From Penicillus capitatus (lineage: Eukaryota; Chlorophyta): a stretch of 64,000 bases of DNA. Below the pieces are notes generated by a model. The model ran no database searches, was not told where the DNA came from, and worked only from the letters and a program-made list of their open reading frames with translations. A program made the translations under genes and the position numbers. The DNA is taken from the NCBI GenBank assembly GCA_965649825.1, contig OZ287697.1:806001-870000 (forward strand), written 5' to 3'. Below are positions 53,786-64,000 of the stretch, piece by piece (the first letter of the stretch is position 1; every line of letters begins with the position of its first letter).

Positions 53786-56095
53786 TCAAACACGTGGACG
53801 TTTCGTGGCCGGCTCCATTCCGTCACACAGAGAGACATTCTGCTGACTCTCTGCTCCCGAAGAACCCTCTGTGGCTTCATGACTCGACTGCGGACGTGCA
53901 CTCGTTTCAGGGCTCGCAATCTGACATCACTCAATGATCTCGCGATCGCCCACACCGATGGCATACCTGTGGGAGGGATGGAGTGCCAGACGAGAGACTA
54001 GGAACTTGTCGGCCTCTCTTGAGGAGACAGGAGAGATGCGCCGTATCCGAAATGAGCCACGGTGCAATGCGTTCACAGGACAGAGGCTCTTCATCTTTCT
54101 CCGCGAAGCTGCTGCGCGGCAGGTGCCTAAAGAGAACGCGTTTGGTGTTTCTCTTTGGCGGAGGGTATCACGCACCTGTCCTCTCCACTCTTCTCAGAGG
54201 CCTCTGGACTACAGAACTTCAGAAGGTGTGCTTGCATTTTGGTCACAAAGATGGAGTTGTAGAAATCAATGATATCACTCATGTCTTCCACCTAAGTGTT
54301 CGACATGCGCTTGTTCACGCTGTCCATTGCATCGCTCGGAGATTCCATTACCTGGAATCCTGGGTTCGTTTGACGTAAGATCACGTTTCTGTAGATTTCT
54401 GGCTGATGAAGTTGCTTGTAGCGATGGGTGATTTCTTTGAACGTAATGCCTAAGTTATGTACTTTGCAGACGCCATAGAGTGCGCAGAGTGTGATCTGAT
54501 CCAAATGGCGATTGTAGAACAGATGCGTCTGCTCATAGAGTGCACATTTGAGGGTCCTGTACACCTGGCTCGGCAGATACCTTGCTGCAAGACCGTCGAG
54601 AGAGGAAGAGATCACACCTGAAGCATGATAGCGTTGTTGCTGACAGGTTGAAAATTGAGGTGCAGCTTGAAGTCCATCAGACGGTGGGCAGCAAGCCTCA
54701 GCGTCTTTCTGAAGAAATCCTCCAGAACGATTCTAGATCGATTCGGCTTGGCATGGACAGATTCGATCGTTCCCAGGCCTTCTGGCAGATGCGACTCCCT
54801 CGAGGCGGATAGGGACGACGACTGTGTGCTTTCAGAAGTGCTGCCTGCGGACAGAGCTGCAGGACAATGCCACAGGTTGGAGATCTCTTGCCTGTCCTGG
54901 TCGAGGAGGCCACGACTTTGAAAGCGGAACCGGGCGATCTCTGATCCAGCGAGAGGCCGGGGATCGACAGAGCAGAAGGCTTGAAGAAAGGCGCCTGTGA
55001 TACTGTCTCGCCCGTTTTGGGCATCTCTGTCTCGGAGAGCGTTTCCTGAATGAGCGTGTAGATCGATGAGCCAGGCAACCAGGCCGACGATTCGATGATG
55101 CGTTCTTCGATACGTCGCAGATGTCTTTTCATTCTGGGATGCATGTCCGTCATGGCGTTCAGGAAGACGTCGATGATCTTGCAGAATTCGAAGGGTCTCA
55201 GTTTGAGGATGTTCAGAAGGGTCGGAAACGCCAAGTGCTCCTGGAGATGCGAGAACGGTGCGTGAGTGAGAACGCCGATGACGTGACAGGAGACGACCTA
55301 CCAGCTTTAGCGAGACGATCACTATCTCCAAGGCACAGGTGATAAGAGAGAGCACAAAGTCTTGAGACAATAGGACAGGTGCGAAGCCCTTTCCATGCTG
55401 CACGTGCGATTCCATTTCCAGCAGCGATTCCATGGACCGATAGAAGATCTGGATGCCCTGTCAGAGACAACACAGCAATGGGTGGGTATCTGCAAAGAGA
55501 TGCCAAAGAGGGATGTCACCAGTGATGCCTCGTGGGAAATCTCTTGAGGATTGGTGCCTTTGCTTGGGAGGATTCTCTGGACAATGCCAAACAGCTTCGA
55601 CTGAATGGCTGCTGTCATTTCAGATCCGCAGGTATCGAGATAAGACTTCAGCTTCTCCGATGGCTACAGGACACAGAGTGTCGTCCTCTCTTGTCTGGCG
55701 AGTGACCCAAGTGACAGACATTGATGGAACAGTGCTGTGCGAAGCTGGCGAGCCACGTGGCCAGTGAAGTACGGGATGAGGAAGAAGAGGTCTTGTCGAG
55801 GGGGAATGTGGAAGGTGTGGGTGGAGATGGGGCGGGTGAGGGCAATGCGGGAGGAGGGACTGGCGCATCCAGCTTCTGCATGACACGCTCGACAAGAAAC
55901 AGACGTTCATCACATTCGCCTATCGTCGCTAAATATTCCTAAATCGCCACACCCCACCACCATCTCATGCATTGCGTGCGATCGGCCAAGATGGCTCACC
56001 GAATATCGCGAGTCCAGCACTTCTAAGCAATGGTCTAGTAGATGTTTTTCGGGATCCAGTACATTATTCGCACTTCCTAGAAATCTGGTTTCTCC
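53786..56095 (-). CDS. retinoblastoma-family pocket protein (RB/RBR)
   Basis: Multi-exon; 3' exons are fixed at 53786-53920, 53967-54126, 54176-54291 and 54352 onward, with introns of 46, 49, 60 and 65 nt. The A pocket shows RSMESLLEMES, FVLSLITCALEIVIVS, FPTLLNILKLRPFEFCKIIDVFL, MKRHLRRIEERIIESSAWL. The B pocket shows FFRKTLRLAAHR, LFYNRHLDQITLCALYGVCK, FKEITHRYKQ and SDIIDFYNSIF. Upstream, GETRFLGSANNV and ECDERLFLVERV match the linker before the pocket. The C-terminus ends ATKRPRV, a nuclear-signal-like tail. RB represses E2F targets and is inactivated by cyclin-CDK. The 5' end beyond 56095 (N-terminal domain and start codon) is not resolved. Several middle introns are inferred from frame changes only. 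Confidence 0.9.
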
Positions 56096-56390
56096 CTAGA
56101 GAGATGATCATTTGAGTGAGTGAGGGATGTGGCTACAGAAAGAATCCGTCACGCTTCACTGCCTTTCCATCATGATGCTGTTAATGGAGGCAATGCTTCG
56201 ATGCTCCTCAGCTTTGCCAGCGATGACGGGTAAGATGAATGCGAACACTTGACTACATTTTCTGTCACACTGAATGCATTGCTCGGAGCAATAACATTGG
56301 CAAGAAACATATTGTCCCAGAGGGTGGCGACCTCTCACTTTTACTGAGCTAGTCTTCTGCGAAAGCTAAAGCATCCATTCAAACTGATAC

Positions 56391-57068
56391 ATGCAGCAGC
56401 AGAGATGTCTTCTCTTGAAGGGAGGGACACCGATCTTTGTTGTCCTTTTCTTTAGGAAACAGAAAAACGCGTCAGACGCTCTTGGCCAAAGATATTGGAG
56501 AACGACACATGAAGACATCGAGAACGGAGAAGACCTCCAAGCAGAATCTATGAGACGGATAATTATGACAGTATCTAATTTGGCTTCCCCGCTCAACTCT
56601 TTCCAAACTGTGGCACTGCAACTTTCAAACCCGAGTGAGAAAATACATGCATTCATTAAGAAACAGATGCTGCTGTCACATCATTTCAGCACTTCCTTTC
56701 CAAAGTGGATTCTTTCTAAGCATCATCCATCACAGACGGATACAGAACACAGAACAAAGTGTGCAACCACGGTGGACTCAAAACGGCCATCCCAATGCGT
56801 TCTTCAATTTTCAAGCATAGTAACAGATGACCCTCCCGTCCAAAACAAAGAGAGAGACCAACAGTGTGAGTCCAGCGGAAATTCGAGTAAGGAAAGCAAA
56901 GAAGACCCCCGTCTACTGAGCACAAGAAGACGGTCCCTTTGCTCAATGGTTGACGGTTGTCGACATGAGACGCCTAATGACTTCATCATGCACCTCATGA
57001 TGTGCCAGTTTCTGAGCGTTTTGGGCCTCAATCCGTCGATTGTCTCAGTCAACTCACGCGGCCCGTGA
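56391..57068 (+). CDS. hypothetical protein, charged and serine-rich
   Basis: 225 residues from ATG (MQQQRCLLLKGG) with no recognised domain. The middle is helical (AESMRRIIMTVSNLASPLNSFQ). The second half is polar and low-complexity (CESSGNSSKESKEDPRLLSTRRRS). The length of open frame favours a real gene. However, it lies where the N-terminal part of RB would be expected on the other strand, which also has a moderately long frame here (56366-56656), so strand assignment is uncertain. Confidence 0.4.
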   Translation: MQQQRCLLLKGGTPIFVVLFFRKQKNASDALGQRYWRTTHEDIENGEDLQAESMRRIIMTVSNLASPLNSFQTVALQLSNPSEKIHAFIKKQMLLSHHFSTSFPKWILSKHHPSQTDTEHRTKCATTVDSKRPSQCVLQFSSIVTDDPPVQNKERDQQCESSGNSSKESKEDPRLLSTRRRSLCSMVDGCRHETPNDFIMHLMMCQFLSVLGLNPSIVSVNSRGP

Positions 57069-57118
57069 ACTTCGCATTTCTCCGTCGACATTTGTTCTTT
57101 CCTTTTCGAACGAACACC

Positions 57119-58607
57119 ATGGGATCGCAACAACGTCAGACGACTGGTCCTCTCGTCATCGCCTCGAGTGGATCCCTTAACCCGAGCACCAACAGCACGT
57201 ACACACATCGTTTTCGCTTTTCTTCGCGTCAAACCGTATACGTAGGGTTGGAGGCACTGGTTCGTCTCAGCACGAACAAACGAACGTCGCAGGCGGGACG
57301 GTAAGCTGAATGACGTTATGGCGATTGTCTGACAGTCGTTGTGATGCGAGGTGCGTCGTCGTTCGGACTACGAGAATGGTGGCCGTCGGTCCACAGGCGA
57401 AGCCTTCGCCCAACGAGTGAAGTTGATACACGACTGGGATCTTGGCGAAAAACGCCCCTTCTACGATATCGATACGAAACACCAGAAAGAACAGGCATTT
57501 GAAGCGGAGATCGCCGAAGAGCTCTTCGCCTATCTTCGCGAGATCGAACTGATCAAACGCCCAAGCGACGACGCCGAGCTGCAGACGGCGATTCCGCGTC
57601 CAGGTTTTCGCAAAGAGCGCATGCGCGCCGTCAACTTTCTCTTTTCCAATGTCCACGCCTTGATGGTAACCGTTGTTGGTCGAGACGGTCTACCGAGGCC
57701 GGTCTTGTGCTGCAGACAACGACGAATACGGTCCACGTGGCGATGTACTACTTTGACCGTTTCTACGAGAAATACGATGGCAAGGCAGTGAAGACAGCAA
57801 CGGTAAAGAAGTCCACGATGACGCTGAGCGATGACCAGGAATGTTTGTTTGTGCAGGTCATTGCCACAGCACTGCATTTGGCTTCAAAGTACGAACAGAT
57901 CGATCCAGTAAGCATTCATAGAATCAGTTCACTCATGAAACCAAGCGGCACACGTGCACTCTCCATCTCGGCTGTGCTCAAACTCGAGGGAGATTTCTTG
58001 ATGATCCTGAGCGATTTTCTGGCACCCACAGCCACCAACTTTGTCCATAGGTGAGTGATGTCTGCCGGCCGCCGCCAGCTATGCGTCATTCACCTGCGCT
58101 CTGTGCCATAGGTTTATGCAATCTGTGGATATGGAGATGCATATGAGTGCTGTGTACATGGCCCGTTATTACTCCTCTTTGGCCATGAGCCATTTTTCTT
58201 TGTCTGGGTATCGCTCCAGTAAGCTGGCAGCTGCTGCTGCGTTCATCGCTTTCAATCACTATGTCCGTGCTCCGATCAGCACCAATGCGTCTGGGGAGGA
58301 TGAGAGCCACATCCAATTCCCTGCAGCATTGAAACACCATTGCGGTTACTCCTTGGCAGAACTGGAGCCCATTGTGCTGCAACTGGTGGAACTTGCTCGC
58401 GAGATGGAGAAAACGGCATTCAAGCCCGTCCACGAGAAAGAGGCATTGCCCTATGCCGTGTACAATCATTACCGCATCAAAGGCGTTGTCTCTACCTACA
58501 CCCTTCCCGATTTCGGATCCTACTTCCGCGATATGGAAAGGGCACAGATCGATGACGAAAACGATGAAGAAAACAACGAGACCAAAGCGATTGCTACATT
58601 GGCATGA
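57119..58607 (+). CDS. mitotic-type cyclin (A/B-like)
   Basis: Multi-exon. Exon 1 has a low-complexity start (MGSQQRQTTGPLVIASSGS). After an intron of about 115 nt the cyclin N-box appears: EIAEELFAYLREIE, KERMRAVNFLFSN, then after a 47-nt intron AGLVLQTTTNTVHVAMYYFDRFYEKYDG. A 54-nt intron without stops is inferred before VIATALHLASKYEQIDP, since removing it restores the cyclin spacing. The C-terminal fold (SVDMEMHMSAVYMARYYSSLAMSHFSLSGYRSSKLAAAAAFIAFNHYV) matches Cyclin_C. It would activate a CDK. It lies near the RB gene, transcribed in the other direction. The acidic C-terminus (DDENDEENNE) is a lineage feature. Assignment to A or B type is not secure. Confidence 0.85.
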
Positions 58608-59079
58608 TGGATGGGTGTTGGGCTGCCGAGCTGCTTGCTGGATGCATGGAGTGTTTGTGATTCTTGATTTGATTTTTCATGAAGTCTTCTCTGAAGTGGT
58701 GGGGATGAATGAGATTTTGGATAGGGCAGCAGCATGTTATCGCAAGAAGGTGCACTTCTAAAGTGACGTACGTACGTACGTACATGTACATGGGAACTGA
58801 ATGGGAAGAAGGACATCAAGCATCGGCAGGACTCTCAGTGTATTGGAGAGATCCCGACATTCGAGGAAACCACGTGGAAGGATCCAATTCAATCGTGGTT
58901 CATGAAAAGCGTTCTGAGAAATGTATGATTCCGTGACGCGCCGTGACAGAACGTGATGTGACCTGCTGATGGATCCATAATACTCGCGCACGCCACGCCA
59001 CGCAGTCCAGGCGCATCTTCTCGGAAAGCATCTCGTTCACGATTCTTCTCATGAAGCGCATCGTTCTTTGTGCTGCCGA
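58608..59079. other. intergenic with (acgt)n microsatellite
   Basis: A short (acgt)n tract lies at 58764-58783 (tgacgtacgtacgtacgtac). Otherwise no gene. Confidence 0.4.
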
Positions 59080-59308
59080 ATGGACAGTCAGAGAAAGAGG
59101 AGAACGCGCATCAAATTCAGCGTGGCGGCAAGGATTGCATCGTTCGAAATGTTTGTCGACAGTTACTCTGCCAAGAACACTGCCCCACGATTGCAAGCAT
59201 TCAGGAAGGAACTGCGTGTCCACACATACCAGCATATCTCAGGTTCATTCTACGGTTAAGGACAACGATCCTTGGCTAGAGTCAAAGCTACAAACTATGG
59301 TTGAATGA
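59080..59308 (+). CDS. small basic protein, two exons, unknown
   Basis: The frame MDSQRKRRTRIKFSVAARI continues SFEMFVDSYSAKNTAPRLQAFRKELR. It then joins DNDPWLESKLQTMVE (stop 59308) after a 43-nt GT-AG intron starting at gtccacac. The joined product is about 60 residues. It looks like a small organellar or complex-associated protein, but I cannot name a family. More upstream coding sequence is possible, since the frame is open 5' of the ATG. Confidence 0.35.
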
Positions 59309-59348
59309 GATATTGACGTCCTCGCCACGAGCAGAATTTCGCAGATCG

Positions 59349-60422
59349 TCACGCCGACATTTTCAGCAAGATTTTGCGAATGCCGCTCTTTTTGGCTTCG
59401 TCAAATGCCTCGATGGCTTCGTCCAGATCATAGACAGCGTCAATCATATCAACCACGGCCACTTCGCCGCGTTCCAACATACGCATCGCCGCAGGAAACG
59501 GCCCACAGCGCGAGCCAACAATGGTGATTTCCCCCACGACAACTTTGGTTAGATCCACCGGGTCCTTCGTCACGATCGTGCTTTTCAACACGAGCGTGCC
59601 GAGAGGACGCACGATCCGCAATGCCTCTCGAAATCCTATCGATCGGCTTTACACTCTCGTTTGTTTACGTGTGCGTAAGGGCGGCGCACCTTGTGTATTG
59701 CCCGTCGCCTCGACGACGAAATCGAAGCTGTCGTTTTCGACTTCTTCCGTCATCTCTGTCGGCAGCCCCCAGCTGTGCGGCAATTCGCACGTCTTCTTTG
59801 TGCGACACAGGACGTGGACATCACCCCCTGCCGCCGACAGTACTTTCGAAATCAACATTCCGAGCTTTCCGGCACCGATGACAGCTATTCTCGACGTCGG
59901 TCGCACGCAAATCTGCCGCACGTCACATCACCCGACAACCAAACGATGGCCTACCCTCACCTGATCACGTATACGTAGCGCCGCCGCAAGAGGCTCCGTA
60001 AACACGGCCGCTCGATCGGAAACGCTGTCCGGAATCGCAACGAGATTACTCAGCGGGACGGTGACGTAGTCGGCAAAGCAGCCGTCTTTGTGAATAATTC
60101 CCAAAACCGTCCTCTGCGGATGATGCTCCAGAACACAGTTATGGTGCTGCGGGTCGACCTTTTCCGGGTCGATGATATTGATACTCGCACAGACACGCTT
60201 ACCAATCCACGTCACATCCGACGCCTTCTCCACAACACCACAAAACTCGTGCCCCATAACGCCATCGAACCCCGGAATATATCCGCGCAGAATTTCCAAA
60301 TCCGTCGAGCAGATTCCGGCGAGTGTCACACGCACCAACGCCTCATGCTTCAGCGGAACTGGCACAGGAAGATCGTGCTTGACGGATACGCATCCTTCTG
60401 ACGTTAGGTAAACGCCACGCAT
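59349..60422 (-). CDS. zinc-type medium-chain alcohol dehydrogenase
   Basis: Three exons with a 48-nt first intron. MDR signatures in order: AGICSTDLEI (catalytic-zinc Cys), GVMGHEFCGVVE (His-Glu), RTVLGIIHKDGCFADY, FTEPLAAALR, the Rossmann turn IAVIGAGKLGMLI and FVVEATGNT. A typical end follows (DLDEAIEAFDEAKKSGIRKILLKM). NAD(P)-dependent oxidation of alcohols or sugars is expected. The structural-zinc lobe, which normally has four cysteines, reads DPQHHNCVLEHHPQ with a single Cys, so that zinc is probably lost. The start codon overlaps head to head with that of the membrane coiled-coil gene (CATG at 60420-60423). Confidence 0.85.
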
Positions 60423-61275
60423 GATGTCACAGGATCCGTCACTTCGTTCTATTTCTTTTCCCTCCCGCGCCTCGATGTATACTGAAGCACATGGCTATCG
60501 AGGTGTTCATCGTCATTCGAACCCGTTACCCGCTAGCGGCAGCAGTGCACCTCTGTTTAGCTCGCGTCGCAAGGGCGGCGAAGAATGGGAGAAAAAGGCC
60601 CTCGTTGCCCTCGTAGCACTGTCTGTCGTACTTTTCGTCGTTGTACTCTATCAAGGGAATCGCCAGTCGTTATTGGCATTAGACAAGGAACAGTCGAATC
60701 GAGACGTGGAACATCTGAAGACCGAGGCGACGTCACTGAGGGCATCGCTTAATAATCAGCAGCAGGAGAAGGAGATGCTGCAGAGGCAATTGCGAGAGGC
60801 TTTGGGCACAACGGACCGCATTCAGGAGAATCTGAAACGCTCGCAGGATTTGAGGGAATCTCTGCAGACGGAAATGCGAGACATGAATGCAAGACTGCGG
60901 CGATGCGAAAACGATGCCAAGAAGCGCGAAGAAGAACTCGAAGCAGACATTGCAAAGGTCACACAAGAGCGCAACGATTTGAAGATTCGAGTCGATACGG
61001 ACGACGCCATGGCAGTCACTTGGGCTCGAAAACTGGCCGAGGAGCAAATGGAAACGAAGAAATGTCAGGAGAAGCTGGCATTGCTGAGTCCAAAGACGGC
61101 CGCCGCCGCTGGCAGTCAAGGAGAGACGTCACAGAACCACGCCGAAGTGGATCTCGGTCGCAAGGTTGCCGCAGGAGAAGATCAAAATGGCACGAAAGAA
61201 GAGGGCATGGAGGGCATTGGTACTATCGATACGCCCAAAGACGTCCAGCGAAATCGACGAGATTTGGAACATTAA
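60421..61275 (+). CDS. type II membrane protein with luminal/extracytoplasmic coiled coil
   Basis: 284 residues if read from the first ATG. Residues about 1-55 are polar and cytoplasmic-looking. One membrane helix (ALVALVALSVVLFVVVLY) follows a KK pair, then a long coiled coil to about residue 225 (SLRASLNNQQQEKEMLQRQL, RQSQ-type heptads, LEADIAKVTQERNDL). It resembles Golgi or endomembrane tethering proteins of the GOLIM/GOLM type in layout. The first ATG overlaps the ADH start, so a later in-frame start (ATGTATACTGAAG at 60475) is possible. Confidence 0.65.
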   Translation: MMSQDPSLRSISFPSRASMYTEAHGYRGVHRHSNPLPASGSSAPLFSSRRKGGEEWEKKALVALVALSVVLFVVVLYQGNRQSLLALDKEQSNRDVEHLKTEATSLRASLNNQQQEKEMLQRQLREALGTTDRIQENLKRSQDLRESLQTEMRDMNARLRRCENDAKKREEELEADIAKVTQERNDLKIRVDTDDAMAVTWARKLAEEQMETKKCQEKLALLSPKTAAAAGSQGETSQNHAEVDLGRKVAAGEDQNGTKEEGMEGIGTIDTPKDVQRNRRDLEH

Positions 61276-61350
61276 GGGAAGGACGAAGTTTTGCACGTTA
61301 TCCTGCAGCCGTTGTAAGGTGACCTGTGTTCAAACCGCACCGCATTCGCG

Positions 61351-61932
61351 ATGGATTTCTTGATGGGCGCCAAAGGACGCGATTTTGTGATGGTCTGTTG
61401 CGATACCTCCGCCGTCCAGCAGATCATTACGATGAAGGAAGACGAGGACAAGATTCTCCCGATCGACCGCCATCGCGTCATGGCTCTGGCTGGCGAACCG
61501 GGCGACCGAGTGAACTTCGCCAATTTTATTATCGCCAACGTACGCCTCTACGCACTGCGCAACGCCACAGAGCTCAGCACGCACGCCATTGCGAATTTTA
61601 CAAGAATGGAATTGGCAGCAGCCTTACGCCGCGCGCCCTACATGGCGAACCTTCTCATTGCTGGATATGATGAAAAGACAGGTCCTGCACTGTTCTGGCT
61701 CGATTATCTGGCAACGATGCACAAGACGAATTTCTCTGGGACGGGTTATGGGGCTTACTTCGCCCTGGCGGTCTTCGACCGTTACTGGAAGGCGGATATC
61801 ACCGAAGCCGAAGCGCTGGAGATCATGGAACGCGCCGTCCTAGAGGTCAAGAAGCGATTGGTCGTGGCGCCGACGCACTATGTGATCAAGATCGTCGACA
61901 AAAACGGCATACGCATTGCCAAGACCATTTGA
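61351..61932 (+). CDS. PSMB2: 20S proteasome subunit beta type-2 (beta4)
   Basis: 193 residues, intronless. The sequence follows PSMB2/Pre1: MDFLMGAKGRDFVMVCCDT, KEDEDKILPIDRHRVMALAGEPGDRVNF, LYALRNATELSTHAIANFTRMELAAALR, NLLIAGYDEKTGPALFWLDYLATMHK, GYGAYFALAVFDRYW, KKRLVVAPTHYVIKIVDKNGI. This beta ring subunit is not catalytic (it lacks the mature Thr1 dyad), which fits. It forms part of the 20S core of the 26S proteasome. The start is the first ATG and matches the family's usual length. Confidence 0.95.
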   Translation: MDFLMGAKGRDFVMVCCDTSAVQQIITMKEDEDKILPIDRHRVMALAGEPGDRVNFANFIIANVRLYALRNATELSTHAIANFTRMELAAALRRAPYMANLLIAGYDEKTGPALFWLDYLATMHKTNFSGTGYGAYFALAVFDRYWKADITEAEALEIMERAVLEVKKRLVVAPTHYVIKIVDKNGIRIAKTI

Positions 61933-61988
61933 GAAAACGATGATGTGTCCGGCACATATGTCCTGTCTCTTAATCCAGGTCACTCACT

Positions 61989-62975
61989 CTATTCCGCATT
62001 GCCTGTCACATCAACGCCATCTGTCTCTTCTTCTTCCGCCTCCTCTTCGATCTCTTTTTCGCGAGAGGGTGGAAAGGCAGAGTCTTCGGGGTCGACAGTA
62101 CGGCCGAGCAAGTAATCAAGGGAGACGCCACGAATTTCTGCCACTTCTGGTAACGTCCGCATCATGTCAAGTGCTTTGACGGCCGCCTTTGCATTGTTCA
62201 TGGCGTTTCCCGAATTCAGAATCTTCCCGAAGCCATTCTTGACACCAGCCACTTCCAACACCGCCCGGACCACGCCGCCGGCGATTACACCTAGAACACG
62301 TTACATCACAAGCAGCACAGCCACGATACCACCCACACCTGTCCCATCAACCGCAGGCACTAACACCACTTTCGACGAGCAGAGTTTTGCCTCTTGTCGA
62401 TGAGGAAAGGAGAACGTCTGTTTGTTGAGGTCAAACGTGATGAGTTGTTTCTTGGCACGCGCCACAGCTTTCTGACAGGCGTTTGGGATTTCCTTGGCCG
62501 TGGCATTGCCGATGCCGACGGTACCCTGACCATCACCCACGACCATGACTGCCCGAAACCGAATCTTCCGTCCGCCCTTCGCCGTTGACGCCACTCGACG
62601 CAATTCCACAACGCGCTGTTCAAAACCGTCTATTCTTCTTGGTTTCTGTTGCCCTTCATCGTCGTCATCCTCCTCATCGTCCACACTCATATGGATCATT
62701 TCTCCGTCCTCTCCAAACAACGACGACACATATCCTTCCTCGACTGCCGCTTCTTCTTCCTCCAACTCCTCTTCCAGTTCGACTTCCTCTTCTGCCGCAG
62801 CGCAGATTCGCCAGTGCGAGGCCTGGAGGCGCGGCGAGGCGTCGAGCAGAGAAGCGGATCCCGAGAAACGCGATGCAATGCGTCGTGGACAAGGTCGTGC
62901 AGCGGCAACGTTGCTGATCAACCGCCTGGTTGGCGTTGTCGATGACGACGAAGGTCGACTGAGTGACGCCTTCAT
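61989..62975 (-). CDS. organellar (plastid-type) ribosomal protein S5, nuclear-encoded
   Basis: Two exons. The first, from the ATG at 62975 (MKASLSRPSSSST), encodes a Ser/Arg-rich leader typical of an organelle transit peptide, then a very acidic linker (EEEVELEEELEEEEAA), then S5: RVVELRRVASTAKGGRKIRFRAVMVVGDGQGTVGIG, ANACQ-type helix and FPHRQEAKLCSSKVVLVPAVDGTG. The second exon resumes VIAGGVVRAVLEVAGVKN and AMNNAKAAVKALDMMRTL, and ends with another acidic tail. The KGG...FRA.VVVGD pattern is closer to cyanobacterial/plastid than to animal mitochondrial S5. S5 sits at the 30S decoding and translocation site. An in-frame region upstream extends to 63131 but the 62975 Met gives the best leader. 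Confidence 0.85.
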
Positions 62976-63020
62976 GAGATGTGTCAAACGTAGCCCTAAT
63001 GAAAAACGTTCGCGCAACAG

Positions 63021-64000
63021 ATGCCGTGGTTTTACTGCAATGACTGTGGGGACTCGATCAAAAAGGTGGTGAAGTGAAGCCTCGCTGCATTGCTGATACT
63101 CTTGTGGCTGTAGCCGAAGATTCTGGCCCATACCTATCGCTGTTCTGCCTCGAGCTTCACGTGCATCGACTGCAGCGCGACCTTCGACCAGTATACGGTT
63201 CAGGTGAACCAGCTGTTGGTATCTTTGGCTGGATCTGGTGTATGGCGTGCAGAGTCATACAAGATGTGTGACGGAGAAGGAGAAATACGTGGATGGTGCG
63301 ACAAAACCTGGCGGCTTTGCAGCGCAGGGATACGTGTCCACAACGGCGACGTCTGTTGGCGGCGGCGAAGACGTTGTGGGAACGGAGTACCTCTCAACCT
63401 GCCCTCCATGGATATGCAGGTCAGTGCATCCATCTCTCAGTCCGAGGCATCTGTCGTGGATGGCAGCCTCTGCAATGTGCGCTGCACGAGTCGGGAAACA
63501 TTGATGCACCATGCAAGCGGCACGAAGCATCGGAGAAAAGTCCGCGACAATGGATCCTGGTGGCATTCCCAATGTGCTGTGGCCTTTCTAGGTACGCTCA
63601 GCGACGAATGGAATCCATGATGTGAAAGAGGCCATTGCCATGACACCGCCAACCGATCCGGCAGAACAGAGGCCGTCGATGTCAGAAGTGATCTGCGGAT
63701 GACGGGTAGATGGACTAGAATGATAGAAGGTGTGTGACAGGAGGCCTCTGCTGTGGGTCAGGAACCAGAGAAAGCCAAGAAACAGAAAAAGCCTCGGAGA
63801 GAGGACAAGAGAAAGAAACGACAGATTCGATTAGGAATCGAGATTCTTGCGGAAAAGAAGGATGGAATGACACTGAAGCGTTTTGAGAAGAAACTCCGAA
63901 AGCGCTCTCCAAGTCATAGCGATCTGGCCGACCTGATCGACGCGGTAGGTGGCCTAAACGGACCCCATTCCATCTCGGCTGATGCGATCTGTGTTCTAGA
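63021..64000 (+). CDS. LYAR-like nucleolar zinc-finger protein, 3' truncated by window
   Basis: Several exons. Exon 1 MPWFYCNDCGDSIKK joins through short introns to PKILAHTYRCSASSFTCIDCSATFDQYT, then SHTRCVTEKEKYVDG. This is the LYAR-type C2HC finger (xxFxCxxCG..KK..V..H...C...SCIDC...F..H..CITE.EKY). After a further intron, SLCNVRCTSRETLMHHASGTKHRRKV forms a U1-like C2H2 finger. A basic tail from about 63750 (KAKKQKKPRREDKRKKRQ, TLKRFEKKLRKR) fits LYAR C-terminal domains. The family acts in ribosome biogenesis. Its start lies about 45 bases from that of S5 in divergent orientation. The gene runs off the right edge. Confidence 0.82.

Noticed and set aside
53336-54001. 221-codon plus frame
   Set aside because: Runs antisense over the last RB exons, whose frames and splice sites are well supported.

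Overview
The window is nuclear DNA of a gene-dense unicellular eukaryote. Most genes contain GT-AG introns whose lengths cluster tightly near 50 nt: of the introns I could place by reading frame, nearly all are 45-66 nt. The gene content points to an alga or a lineage derived from one. It includes a plant-style AMPK beta-gamma fusion subunit, an SnRK2-like kinase, a MenB-type naphthoate synthase with a PTS2-like N-terminus (phylloquinone or menaquinone synthesis), and a nuclear S5 ribosomal protein of bacterial/plastid type with a leader sequence. I cannot name the species from sequence alone.

Layout. 1-14.6 kb is a dense housekeeping block: a gene 3' end, AMPK beta-gamma (-), a hexose-phosphate mutarotase-like protein (+), Pcf11 (-), an SnRK2-like kinase (+), a small unknown gene (-), a coiled-coil protein (+), a lipase-like hydrolase (+), MenB (+) and the tRNA 2'-phosphotransferase Tpt1 (-). 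15.3-24.6 kb is a cluster of intronless genes for secreted proteins that look like seven-bladed beta-propeller lectins (A, B, C and a decayed C-like copy). 24.6-44 kb is sparse. It holds a very large beta-helix membrane protein plus a decayed relative, a secreted patatin-like phospholipase, a repeat-containing acidic protein and minisatellites. 44.4-53.6 kb is a second copy of the propeller cluster (A', C', B'), partly inverted and partly broken, with a 5'-truncated LINE inside A'. 53.8-64 kb returns to dense housekeeping: retinoblastoma protein (-), a hypothetical protein (+), an A/B-like cyclin (+), a small unknown gene (+), a zinc-type alcohol dehydrogenase (-), a membrane coiled-coil protein (+), proteasome beta subunit PSMB2 (+), ribosomal S5 (-) and a LYAR-like nucleolar zinc-finger protein running off the end (+).

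The most unusual element is the duplicated propeller family. It has at least seven copies or remnants in 38 kb, all with N-terminal secretion signals where that end survives. It shows inversion, truncation, pseudogenisation by a retroelement and minisatellite growth between otherwise similar copies. This pattern suggests a fast-evolving secreted or surface recognition repertoire. The adjacent beta-helix membrane protein (with its own pseudogene) and the secreted phospholipase add to an accessory, surface-oriented middle region between two housekeeping blocks.
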